Shown here one piece after another: positions 37,920 through 44,774 of a stretch of 51,600 nucleotides of DNA. Both the position numbers and the translations under genes were made by a program. This stretch comes from Deltaproteobacteria bacterium (GTDB lineage: Bacteria; Myxococcota; JACRCW01), in the NCBI GenBank assembly GCA_016218805.1, contig JACRCW010000033.1, forward strand, positions 1 through 51,600, in the 5' to 3' direction. The notes beneath the pieces were generated by a model that saw only the letters and a program-made list of their open reading frames with translations, searched no databases and had not been told where the DNA came from. How positions within the stretch are numbered: position 1 is the stretch's first letter; each line of letters starts with the position of its first letter.

Positions 37920-39920
37920 ATGGCGGTTTGTCCCAACTGCAGTACCCAGGTTGCTGACGGGGCACGCTTCTGCCCCTCGTGCGGCAGCACCGTTCCCCAG
38001 GTCCCCGCCGGCGAAGAAGCGGACCCGTTCATTGGCAAAGTCATTGCCCGGAACTTCCGCGTGGAGAGCCTGCTGGGGACGGGTGGCATGGGGCGCGTCT
38101 ACAAGGCGCGTCAGATTTCGCTGGACAAGCCGGTGGTCCTCAAGGTCCTGCACCCGCACTTCAACAGCGACCCGCAGCTGGTCCAGCGCTTCCAGCGCGA
38201 AGCCCGCGCCGCCTCCCGCCTCAACCACCCCAACTCCATCTCCATCATCGACTTTGGCCAGGCTGAGGACGGCACGCTGTTCATGGCCATGGAGCTGTTG
38301 CACGGCAAGGACCTGTTCACGCTGCTGCAGGAGGAGTTCCCGCTGCCGGAGGAGCGGCTGGCCCGCATCATGGTGCAGGTGTGCAGCGCCCTGGCTGAAG
38401 CGCATGCCCAGAACATCATCCACCGTGACCTCAAGCCGGAAAACATCATGGTGGAGGACCGGCGTGACCAGAAGGACTTTGTGAAGGTGCTGGACTTTGG
38501 CATTGCCAAGATCCAGGACCCGTCCGACGGGGACGGCCGCGCATTGACCCAGCAGGGCATGGTCTGCGGCACCCCGGAATACATGAGCCCCGAGCAGGCC
38601 CGCGGCGAGAACCTGGACGCGCGCAGCGACATCTACGCGCTGGGCGTGTTGATGTACCAGCTGGTCACCGGTGACCTTCCGTTCAAGGCGGAAACGGCGC
38701 TGGGCATTGTCACCAAGCACATCACGGAGCGGCCTCGCTCTCCGCGCCAGACGCGCCCGGACCTGCCCATCTCTGACGAGGTGGAAGGCATCATCCTCAA
38801 GTGCATGGAGAAGCGCGCGGACCAGCGCTTCCAGGGCGCCACGGAACTGGGCCAGGCGTGGAAGGACTTCCTGGAGGCGCGCCAGTCCGCCGCCCGGGGC
38901 GCATCGTCGTCGGCTCACACAATACGGTCCGGCACGCTCCCGCAAGGGATGGGTCAGGTGTCCGTGGCCGCCGCCCCCGCGCCACGCGCCATCTCCGCGG
39001 ACCCGTTGCCCAAGACGGAAGCGTCCTTCTCCGTCTCCAATCCGGCCAACGCGGTGGCACCGCCTTCCGTGGTGAAATCATCCACCATGGTGGAGACCCC
39101 GGCGCGGCCGGAGGCGCCGGTCCCCAGCAATGGAAGCGCCGCCCCGGCCACCCCAGCTCCGCTCCCCCAGCGCTCCGCTACGGACGACGAACTGGACGCC
39201 ATCAAGCCGCGCCGCACGGGGCTGTTTGTGGGCCTGGGAGCGGCGGCCCTGGCGGTGGTGGCCGGAGTGGGGTTCATGGCCACCGGGTCTGGCAATGGCA
39301 CGGACGCCAAGCCCGCGCCGGTGGCCGTGGCGGACCCGCCGCCGCCGCCCAAGGATCCCCCGCCGCCGCCGGACAAGCCCGTCCAGAAGGATCCGGAGCC
39401 CGCACACGCCAAGGAACCGGTTGCCGCCAAGGAGCCCACTCCCGCCGCCAAGGAGCCCACGCCCGCCGCGAAGGAGCCCACGCCCGCCGCGAAGGACCCG
39501 GCGCCTGCCAAGGATCCGGTGCCGGCGGCCAAGGAACCCCGCCCGGCAAAGGATCCCACACCGGCCCGGGAGCCCCCGCCGCCCGCCGACAAGAAGGCAG
39601 CGCGCAACCCGCCGCAGAAGGACCCCGAACCTGCCGCACCGGCGGGCGGGGACGACCGCGCCGAGGCCGTCAGGGAGATCGTCAAGCGGGCGGAGAAACG
39701 CATGAGCGGTGGCGACTACGACGAGGCCATCAAGCTGCTGCAGCAGGCCCGCAAGGGCGCACCGCAGGAGGCGGTCCCGGCCTACCTGCTGGGCAACGCC
39801 ATGCTGGCCAGCGGCGACCAGGAGGGTGCGTGCTCGTCGTGGAAAGACGCGTTGCGCCTGGGGCCCAAGGACTCGCGCGCGGCTGGCGTGAAGAAGAAGA
39901 TGGGCCTGATGTGCCACTGA
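37920..39920 (+). CDS. Ser/Thr protein kinase with zinc ribbon and TPR-like tail
   Basis: A 666-residue transmembrane kinase. Residues 1-25 hold a zinc ribbon (C4, C7, C18, C21). The kinase domain spans ~40-300 with the Gly loop GTGGMG (53-58), Lys75, HRD (168-170), DFG (192-194) and GTPEYMSPEQA, all intact. After a Ser/Ala/Pro linker comes a membrane helix (~435-457), a Pro/Lys-rich periplasmic stretch with near-perfect KEPTPAA repeats, and a C-terminal TPR-like segment (GDYDEAIKLLQQARKG). This is the classic myxobacterial PknB-like architecture. Its stop overlaps the glycosylase start. Ligand and target are unknown. Confidence 0.95.
   Translation: MAVCPNCSTQVADGARFCPSCGSTVPQVPAGEEADPFIGKVIARNFRVESLLGTGGMGRVYKARQISLDKPVVLKVLHPHFNSDPQLVQRFQREARAASRLNHPNSISIIDFGQAEDGTLFMAMELLHGKDLFTLLQEEFPLPEERLARIMVQVCSALAEAHAQNIIHRDLKPENIMVEDRRDQKDFVKVLDFGIAKIQDPSDGDGRALTQQGMVCGTPEYMSPEQARGENLDARSDIYALGVLMYQLVTGDLPFKAETALGIVTKHITERPRSPRQTRPDLPISDEVEGIILKCMEKRADQRFQGATELGQAWKDFLEARQSAARGASSSAHTIRSGTLPQGMGQVSVAAAPAPRAISADPLPKTEASFSVSNPANAVAPPSVVKSSTMVETPARPEAPVPSNGSAAPATPAPLPQRSATDDELDAIKPRRTGLFVGLGAAALAVVAGVGFMATGSGNGTDAKPAPVAVADPPPPPKDPPPPPDKPVQKDPEPAHAKEPVAAKEPTPAAKEPTPAAKEPTPAAKDPAPAKDPVPAAKEPRPAKDPTPAREPPPPADKKAARNPPQKDPEPAAPAGGDDRAEAVREIVKRAEKRMSGGDYDEAIKLLQQARKGAPQEAVPAYLLGNAMLASGDQEGACSSWKDALRLGPKDSRAAGVKKKMGLMCH
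39426..39488 (+). repeat. Three tandem 21-bp units inside the kinase gene
   Basis: Units 39426-39446, 39447-39467 and 39468-39488 differ by only a few bases and each encodes AKEPTPA-type heptads. More degenerate copies follow. The repeat lies in the extracytoplasmic Pro/Lys-rich stalk after the membrane helix and could change in copy number by slippage, altering stalk length. Confidence 0.8.
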
Positions 39921-40504
39921 AGCTGGCGCGGGAGTTCTACCAACAGGACGTGTTGCGCTGTGCCCGCGCCTGCGTGGGCAAGGTGCTGGTGCACCGCGGG
40001 CCGGCGGGCACGGTGGGCGGGCGCATTGTGGAGACGGAGGCCTACCGCGGTGAGGAGGACCTGGCGTGCCACGCCGCGCGCGGGCGGACCGCGCGCACCG
40101 AAGCGATGTACGGCCCGCCAGGACACGTCTACATGTTCCTGCTGTACGGAATGCACTGGGCGTTCAACATCGTCGTGGGGCCCCGGGATCACCCGCACGC
40201 CATCCTGATACGCGCGTTGGAGCCCACGGTTGGCGTGGCGGTGATGGCCCGACGGCGCGGGTTGTCTCCCGGCGACCGGCGCGTGGCCAATGGCCCGGGA
40301 AAGCTGTGCGCAGCGCTGGGGCTGGACCGGCGCCACTACGGCGCGGACCTGTGCGCGGGGCCGGTGGAGTTGTGGGAGGGCGCGCATGGCCGGGTGGGCC
40401 GCTCACCGCGCATCAACGTGGACTACGCGGGCGCCTGGGCCGCGCGCCCCTGGCGCTTCTTTGAACGAGGCAATCCCTACGTGAGCGTGCCGCCGCGGGA
40501 TTGA
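39911..40504 (+). CDS. DNA-3-methyladenine glycosylase (AAG/Mpg family)
   Basis: A 197-residue base-excision enzyme that removes alkylated purines. Signature motifs: IVETEAYRGEEDLACHA (general base Glu43), YGPPGHVYMFLLYGMHWAFN, ILIRALEPTVG and NGPGKLCAALG. It is complete for the bacterial form. The GTG start at 39911 lies inside the kinase gene's last codons (10-base overlap), so the glycosylase is probably translated with the kinase message. Cytoplasmic; no other repair gene is adjacent. Confidence 0.93.
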   Translation: MPLKLAREFYQQDVLRCARACVGKVLVHRGPAGTVGGRIVETEAYRGEEDLACHAARGRTARTEAMYGPPGHVYMFLLYGMHWAFNIVVGPRDHPHAILIRALEPTVGVAVMARRRGLSPGDRRVANGPGKLCAALGLDRRHYGADLCAGPVELWEGAHGRVGRSPRINVDYAGAWAARPWRFFERGNPYVSVPPRD

Positions 40505-40511
40505 CCGCGCG

Positions 40512-41093
40512 TCAGCCGGGCAGGGTGCTGGTTCGGACGGGCGGCTGCGTGCTGCGCTCGTCCCGGAACAGACGTCCGGAGGCAAACACCGCAATGAGCG
40601 CCCCGACGACATTGATGGCCAGCATGGCCCCGGCGCGGTGCTGGTGCAGCGGGAGCGCCGGCGCACCCGGAGCGGCGGCCACGAACAGCGTGCGTTCGTA
40701 GAACACCGCTCCCAGCACCACCCAGGCCACCGCCGTCGTCAAGGCGGGCGCCAGGCAGTACGGCGGGTGCATCAGGTCCACGGTGCGCCGTACCGCCAGC
40801 CACCCCACCAGCGTGGCCACCGCCAGCACCAGCATCATCCCCAGGCTGGCCGGGAACGAATACGTGTCATATTCCACGTGCTGGGAGGGGTCCCACAGAT
40901 AGTGCCAGAAAAACGCGCCGTGAAAACGCATCAGGTAGATCGTCGTCGGCGTGCCCACCATCAGGGCCAGCGCCGCCGCCACCAGGAACGGGATTCCCAG
41001 CCTTTCATCACGCGCTTCCAGCCAGCCGCGGGCGCGGTAGCAACATGCGCCCGCGACCGCGCCATGCCACAGCACGGTGAGGATCACGCCCAT
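40512..41093 (-). CDS. Small polytopic membrane protein
   Basis: A 193-residue protein with about five membrane helices (VILTVLWHGAVAGA, FLVAAALALMVGTPTTI, LGMMLVLAVATLVGWLA, LTTAVAWVVLGAVFY, AMLAINVVGALIAVFAS). A motif between helices, MRFHGAFFWHYLWDPSQHVE, carries several His that might bind metal or heme, but I do not recognise the family. It lies 8 bases after the aldehyde dehydrogenase stop on the same strand, so they probably form an operon. Confidence 0.72.
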   Translation of the reverse strand: MGVILTVLWHGAVAGACCYRARGWLEARDERLGIPFLVAAALALMVGTPTTIYLMRFHGAFFWHYLWDPSQHVEYDTYSFPASLGMMLVLAVATLVGWLAVRRTVDLMHPPYCLAPALTTAVAWVVLGAVFYERTLFVAAAPGAPALPLHQHRAGAMLAINVVGALIAVFASGRLFRDERSTQPPVRTSTLPG

Positions 41094-41101
41094 GTGTGCG
41101 C

Positions 41102-42673
41102 TCAGCCCAGCCGGCCCGTGAGGCCACTGCCGTACAGGAAGCGCATCAGGCGCTTGAACAGGCCGCGGGTCTTGGGGCTGTACGGGTACCACCACAGCTC
41201 GCGGTCCCCCAGCGAAAACCGGTCGTAATTCACGTGCCGGCATTCGCACATGTCCCGCAGTCCGTCGTCGCTGTGCGTGCGGCCAATGCCGGACGCCTTG
41301 AGGCCCTGCCAGGGCGTCTCCGCCATGGAGTAGCTCGCCAGCACGTCGTTCACCATCACGGTGCCGGCCTGCATCTGCTCGGCAATGTGGCGGGCGCGCT
41401 CCGTGTCTGACGAGAACACGTAACCCAGCAGGCCCAGGTCGCTGTCGTTGGCGTGGCGGATGGCCTCGGCTTCGTCCTTCACCACCTGGATGGGCATCAG
41501 CGGGCCAAAGCTCTCTTCCCGCATCACCCGCATCCCGTGGTGCACGTTGGACAGCACCGTGGGCGCCACAAAGCGCGCGCCCGGCTCCGGGATGCCACCC
41601 GTCTCAAACACCGCGCCCTTGTCCTTGGCGTCCTGCAGCAGCGCGCGGATCTTGTCCGCCTGCGGCGGGAAGGTCAGGGCGCCCACGTCCACGTCGTCCA
41701 TCGGGTTGCCCTGGCGGAGCTTGCGGGTGATGGCCACCACCCGGTCGCGCAACTCAGGGAACACGCGCTCATCCACGTAGACGCGCTCCACGGAGGCGCA
41801 CACCTGCCCGTGGTTGCCAAACGCGCCCCAGCACAGCGCCTGAGCGGTGCGGTTGAGGTTGGCATCCGCGCACACAATGGCCGCGGCCTTGCCGCCCAGC
41901 TCCAGCGTGCAGGGAATGAGCGCGCGGCCGCAGGCTTCGCCCACGCGGCGGCCCGTGGCCACGGAGCCCGTGAAGCAGATGTGGCCCACGCCCGCCTCAA
42001 TGAGCGCGCCGCCCGTGGCCCCGCGCCCGGTGGCCACGTGCAGCAGCTCCGGGTCAATGCCCGCGTCCACAAACAGCTCCCGCAGGCGCAGCGCAATGAG
42101 CGGCGTGACTTCAGAGGGCTTGATGACCACGGCGTTGCCCGCCAGCAGGCCAAACAGCACTTCACCAAACGGGATGGAGAACGGGAAGTTCCACGGCGAA
42201 ATGATGCCAATGACGCCCTTGGGCACGTAGTGCAGGTAGCTGCCGCGGTGCTTGGCCAGGCGGATGGGCAGCTTGCGCGGCGCCAGCGCCTCCGGGGCGC
42301 GCTTGAGGTAGGCCTGCAGCAGCTCCAGGGCGACCATCAGTTCCATGGTCATCGCCTCCTGCAGCGTCTTGCCGTTCTCCCGCGAAATGGCCTCTGCCAG
42401 GTCATCCAGGCGCTCCAGCAGCAGGCCCTTGACGGGCGCCAGCCGGTTGCACCGCTGCTCCACGGTGAGCGCGCCCCACGCCTTCTGCGCCTTGCGGGCC
42501 CGCTCCACCAACGCCACCACCTCAGCCGGGCTCAGGACCGGGACCTTGCCAATGACGTCACCTGTGGCGGGGTTGTGGACAACAATCTCATCACCGGCCT
42601 GCGGTTCCGCGGCCACCCGCTCAACGCGCGGGGGGGCCGCCTGGGGCGTGGATTCGACGGTGTTGGTGGTCAT
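41102..42673 (-). CDS. NAD(P)+-dependent aldehyde dehydrogenase
   Basis: A 523-residue aldehyde dehydrogenase superfamily member that oxidises an aldehyde to its acid. The catalytic pair is Glu258 (LELGGKAAAIV) and Cys292 (GNHGQVCASVERVYV), with the NAD-site helix FTGSVATGRRVGEACG and the PWNFPF motif. The last ~50 residues (CECRHVNYDRFSLGDREL onward, basic at the end) are an addition that could contact a membrane, consistent with the adjacent membrane protein. The ATG at 42673 gives a complete fold. The substrate is not inferable from sequence. Confidence 0.92.
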   Translation of the reverse strand: MTTNTVESTPQAAPPRVERVAAEPQAGDEIVVHNPATGDVIGKVPVLSPAEVVALVERARKAQKAWGALTVEQRCNRLAPVKGLLLERLDDLAEAISRENGKTLQEAMTMELMVALELLQAYLKRAPEALAPRKLPIRLAKHRGSYLHYVPKGVIGIISPWNFPFSIPFGEVLFGLLAGNAVVIKPSEVTPLIALRLRELFVDAGIDPELLHVATGRGATGGALIEAGVGHICFTGSVATGRRVGEACGRALIPCTLELGGKAAAIVCADANLNRTAQALCWGAFGNHGQVCASVERVYVDERVFPELRDRVVAITRKLRQGNPMDDVDVGALTFPPQADKIRALLQDAKDKGAVFETGGIPEPGARFVAPTVLSNVHHGMRVMREESFGPLMPIQVVKDEAEAIRHANDSDLGLLGYVFSSDTERARHIAEQMQAGTVMVNDVLASYSMAETPWQGLKASGIGRTHSDDGLRDMCECRHVNYDRFSLGDRELWWYPYSPKTRGLFKRLMRFLYGSGLTGRLG

Positions 42674-42771
42674 GGATGGCTCCGTGGCGCGCTCGGCGCC
42701 GAAGGGGCAACCAGTGTGGCCAGATGCCCGCCCGCCCGCAAGGGCCCGGCCGTCGTGGTAGCGTGCCGCGC

Positions 42772-43515
42772 ATGTCCGGCGCCGACGTTCAACTCACCGA
42801 CAAGGGGCGCGACGCCGTCCGACGCGCACGCATGCTGTTCCTCCCGCTGCGCGTGCTCGTCGTCATCGGCCTGGCGTCGCTGCCCGCGGGTGGGCTGAAC
42901 GCGGCCCTGGGGCATGAACGCCTGCGCATCTTTCTGGCGGCGCTGGCGGTGATGATCGCGCTGGAGCGCACGGGGATCACCGCGGACCCCTCCGCGCGCA
43001 GCCGTGACCGGGCCAGCAAGATTCTCCTCGTCGTCGGCAGCTTCCTGGGCTTCCTGATTGGCGTGCGCGAAGTTGCCACCGGGCGGCCACTGCTGCCCGC
43101 GCTGCCGCTGGTTGACGACGGGCTGGTGCTGGCCGCGGGGCTGGTGACGTGGGGCGCGGGGCTGGCCGTGCGGCAGTGGGCCATGCGCACGCTGGGGCGG
43201 TTCTTCACCGACCGCGTGCGCATCTTCACCGACCACCGGCTCATCACCGAAGGTCCGTACCGCTGGGTGCGCCACCCCAGCTACGCGGGGCTGGCGCTGG
43301 TGCTCGCCGGGGCGCCGCTGGTGCTGGGGAGCACGCTGGCGCTGGTCATTTCCGTCGTGGCGGGCGGGTCCGCGCTGGCGTTCCGCGTCCGCGTGGAGGA
43401 GGCGGCGCTGCGGGCGGCTTTTGGTGACCAGTACACGCGTTACGCGCAACGGACGCCCGCGCTGCTGCCGTGGCCGCGTCCAGACGGCGCTGCACCGCCA
43501 CCGCCCGCGCCATGA
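42772..43515 (+). CDS. Isoprenylcysteine carboxyl methyltransferase-like membrane protein
   Basis: A 247-residue protein with about five membrane helices. The C-terminal half has the ICMT/PEMT signature: TEGPYRWVRHPSYAGLALVL and RVEEAALRAAFGDQYTRYA, which bind SAM and the lipid-like substrate at the membrane face. Bacterial members methylate small lipids or carotenoid-like compounds; the substrate here is unknown. The ATG at 42772 follows the family alignment. The last 170 bases overlap the convergent Nudix gene. Confidence 0.85.
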   Translation: MSGADVQLTDKGRDAVRRARMLFLPLRVLVVIGLASLPAGGLNAALGHERLRIFLAALAVMIALERTGITADPSARSRDRASKILLVVGSFLGFLIGVREVATGRPLLPALPLVDDGLVLAAGLVTWGAGLAVRQWAMRTLGRFFTDRVRIFTDHRLITEGPYRWVRHPSYAGLALVLAGAPLVLGSTLALVISVVAGGSALAFRVRVEEAALRAAFGDQYTRYAQRTPALLPWPRPDGAAPPPPAP

Positions 43516-43897
43516 GCGCGGGGAGGGCCTCGGTGACGTCTTCACCGTGGAGTTCACCCAGCGTCAACCAGCGCGCCTCTGCCGCGTCACTGCCCGCGCG
43601 CAGGGCGCCCCCGGTGATGCGGCACAGGTAGTCCGCCACGACGTAATGGTGCCCCACCGCGCCGTCCCGGGTGCGCTCCACGTACTCGTACAGGCACAGC
43701 AGCCTGCCCGGTTCCACCTCCAGGCCCGTCTCTTCGCGCGCCTCACGGCGCACCGCGTCCGCCAGCCGCTCCCCCGCATCCACGCGCCCGCCCGGCACGC
43801 TCCACGCGCCCGCACGCGGGGCGTGACCGCGCCGGATGAGCAGGACGCGCTCACCGTCCACCAGCACCGCCCCCACGCCCATCACCGGACCGCTCAT
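43346..43897 (-). CDS. Nudix hydrolase
   Basis: A 183-residue protein with a complete Nudix box at residues 37-59 (GRVDAGE, then RREAREETGL), preceded by AWSVPG. The domain ends near residue 135. The remaining ~48 residues are Ala/Arg/Pro-rich, and their codons lie antisense to the conserved C terminus of the ICMT-like gene (170-base overlap), so the tail may be read-through rather than function. Substrate unknown. Its ATG is 45 bases from the divergent selenoprotein start. Confidence 0.85.
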   Translation of the reverse strand: MSGPVMGVGAVLVDGERVLLIRRGHAPRAGAWSVPGGRVDAGERLADAVRREAREETGLEVEPGRLLCLYEYVERTRDGAVGHHYVVADYLCRITGGALRAGSDAAEARWLTLGELHGEDVTEALPALMARAVAVQRRLDAATAAARASVARNACTGHQKPPAAPPPPRGRGTPARTRPPRRK

Positions 43898-43942
43898 GGC
43901 TGCACGCAGCGTGACGCGCTAAGCATGCGGCGCGGAGGCAGC

Positions 43943-44179
43943 ATGAAAGTGTCCATCACGTATTGCGCAGTCTGAGGGTACCAATCCCGCGCCGCAGGTC
44001 TTGCGGCGGAAATCAAGCAGCAATGGAATGTGGAAACCACGCTGGTGCCGGGCAGCGGCGGCGTCTTTGACGTCGTGGTGGATGGCACGGAAGTGTTCTC
44101 CAAGCACAAGGTCGGCCGCCACGCGGCACCGGGCGAGTGCGTGCAGCTCATCAAGTCGCACCTTGGCGCGGCGCCGTAG
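43943..44179 (+). CDS. SelW/Rdx-family selenoprotein (in-frame UGA = selenocysteine)
   Basis: Reading through the TGA at 43973-43975 as Sec gives a 78-residue protein: MKVSITYCAV, Sec11, then GYQSRAAGLAAEIKQQW, VFDVVVDGTEVFSKHKVGR and GECVQLIKSHL, ending at TAG 44177-44179. Cys8-x-x-Sec11 is the redox motif of the thioredoxin-like SelW/Rdx family, and the beta-alpha-beta-beta-alpha layout and length fit. GGAGG at 43934-43938 precedes the ATG. A bacterial SECIS-like hairpin lies 14 bases after the UGA. The protein is probably a small cytoplasmic thiol/selenol redox factor. It depends on selA/selB/selC elsewhere; none is in the window. Its stop abuts that of the convergent LEA14-like gene. Confidence 0.9.
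43973..44008 (+). promoter_or_regulatory. Bacterial SECIS-like element downstream of the Sec codon
   Basis: After UGA (43973-43975), CGCCGCA (43990-43996) and TGCGGCG (44002-44008) form a perfect 7-bp stem around the loop GGTCT (43997-44001). The loop starts 21 bases after the UGA and has G in its first two positions, within the known spacing for bacterial SECIS elements. The loop is the same GGUCU that E. coli SelB reads in fdhF, recalled from the literature. No bulged U is apparent, and the stem is not tested experimentally. Confidence 0.8.
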
Positions 44180-44647
44180 TCACGGCGGCGGGGCCTTGTC
44201 CTTCTCCGGGTCCGCAATGCGGCTGCGGATCTCATAGGGCACGTCCAGGTCCCCAAAGAAGAACCGCGTGGTGACCACGCCGCGGGTCACGGAGTTGATC
44301 TCGCCCTTGCCAAACGCGCTCCCCAGCCCGCCCAACGCGGCGCCCCAGCCCAGCTGCATGGGGAACTCCAGCGGGACCTCACCGCGGCCGGGCACAGTGA
44401 ACGGTGTGTCGTAGACGCCCTTGCCCGCCGGCTTGTCCTCCACGACGAGCTCATACGTAATGCGCACGGTGGTCACGTCAAACAGGTTGGGATTGCGCAC
44501 GGTGAGGAACGCGGTGAGCGTGGTGCCCCCCAGACCCACGCCGCTCATGCGCAGGTCCGTCAGCGTGAGCTGCGGGGACTGGAACAGGAGTTGGCAGCCG
44601 GCCAGTGACACCAGCAGCGGGATGGCAAAGCGCAGACGGCGGAGCAT
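44180..44647 (-). CDS. LEA14/WHy-domain lipoprotein
   Basis: A 155-residue protein with a lipobox (LLVSLAGC) and a LEA-2/WHy-like beta-sandwich: LTLTDLRMSGVGLGGTTLTA, FLTVRNPNLFDVTTVRITYE and VPGRGEVPLEFPMQL. Bacterial members are desiccation- or stress-associated envelope proteins, but the role is not established. It is convergent with, and touches, the selenoprotein gene, and diverges from the aminotransferase. Confidence 0.85.
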   Translation of the reverse strand: MLRRLRFAIPLLVSLAGCQLLFQSPQLTLTDLRMSGVGLGGTTLTAFLTVRNPNLFDVTTVRITYELVVEDKPAGKGVYDTPFTVPGRGEVPLEFPMQLGWGAALGGLGSAFGKGEINSVTRGVVTTRFFFGDLDVPYEIRSRIADPEKDKAPPP

Positions 44648-44705
44648 GCGCGCAGTGGTATCCGGCCCGGCGGCGTCCGCACAAGGGGCGCCGTTGTCGT
44701 CGACG

Positions 44706-44734
44706 TTTACGTCCCGTGATCCATCTGGTACACG
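44706..44734 (+). promoter_or_regulatory. Candidate promoter of the aminotransferase-oxidoreductase pair
   Basis: TTTACG (44706-44711), 17 bases, then TACACG (44729-44734) followed by CGACGCCCC. It lies in the 127-base divergent gap 44648-44774. Both boxes are imperfect, so this is a weak call that rests mainly on spacing and position. Confidence 0.3.
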
Positions 44735-44774
44735 CGACGCCCCGCCGTCCTCCGGCGCCGCGAGGCCGTCCCCG

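Noticed and set aside
38801..40504. 567-residue + strand frame starting inside the kinase gene
   Set aside because: Only the part from 39911 is the glycosylase; upstream is an out-of-frame Gly/Arg-rich shadow of the kinase.
43973..43975. TGA as a true stop, making a 10-residue peptide or a pseudogene
   Set aside because: The frame after the TGA encodes a well-formed SelW-like protein, the motif is C-x-x-U, and a SECIS-like hairpin follows, so read-through as selenocysteine explains it better than decay.
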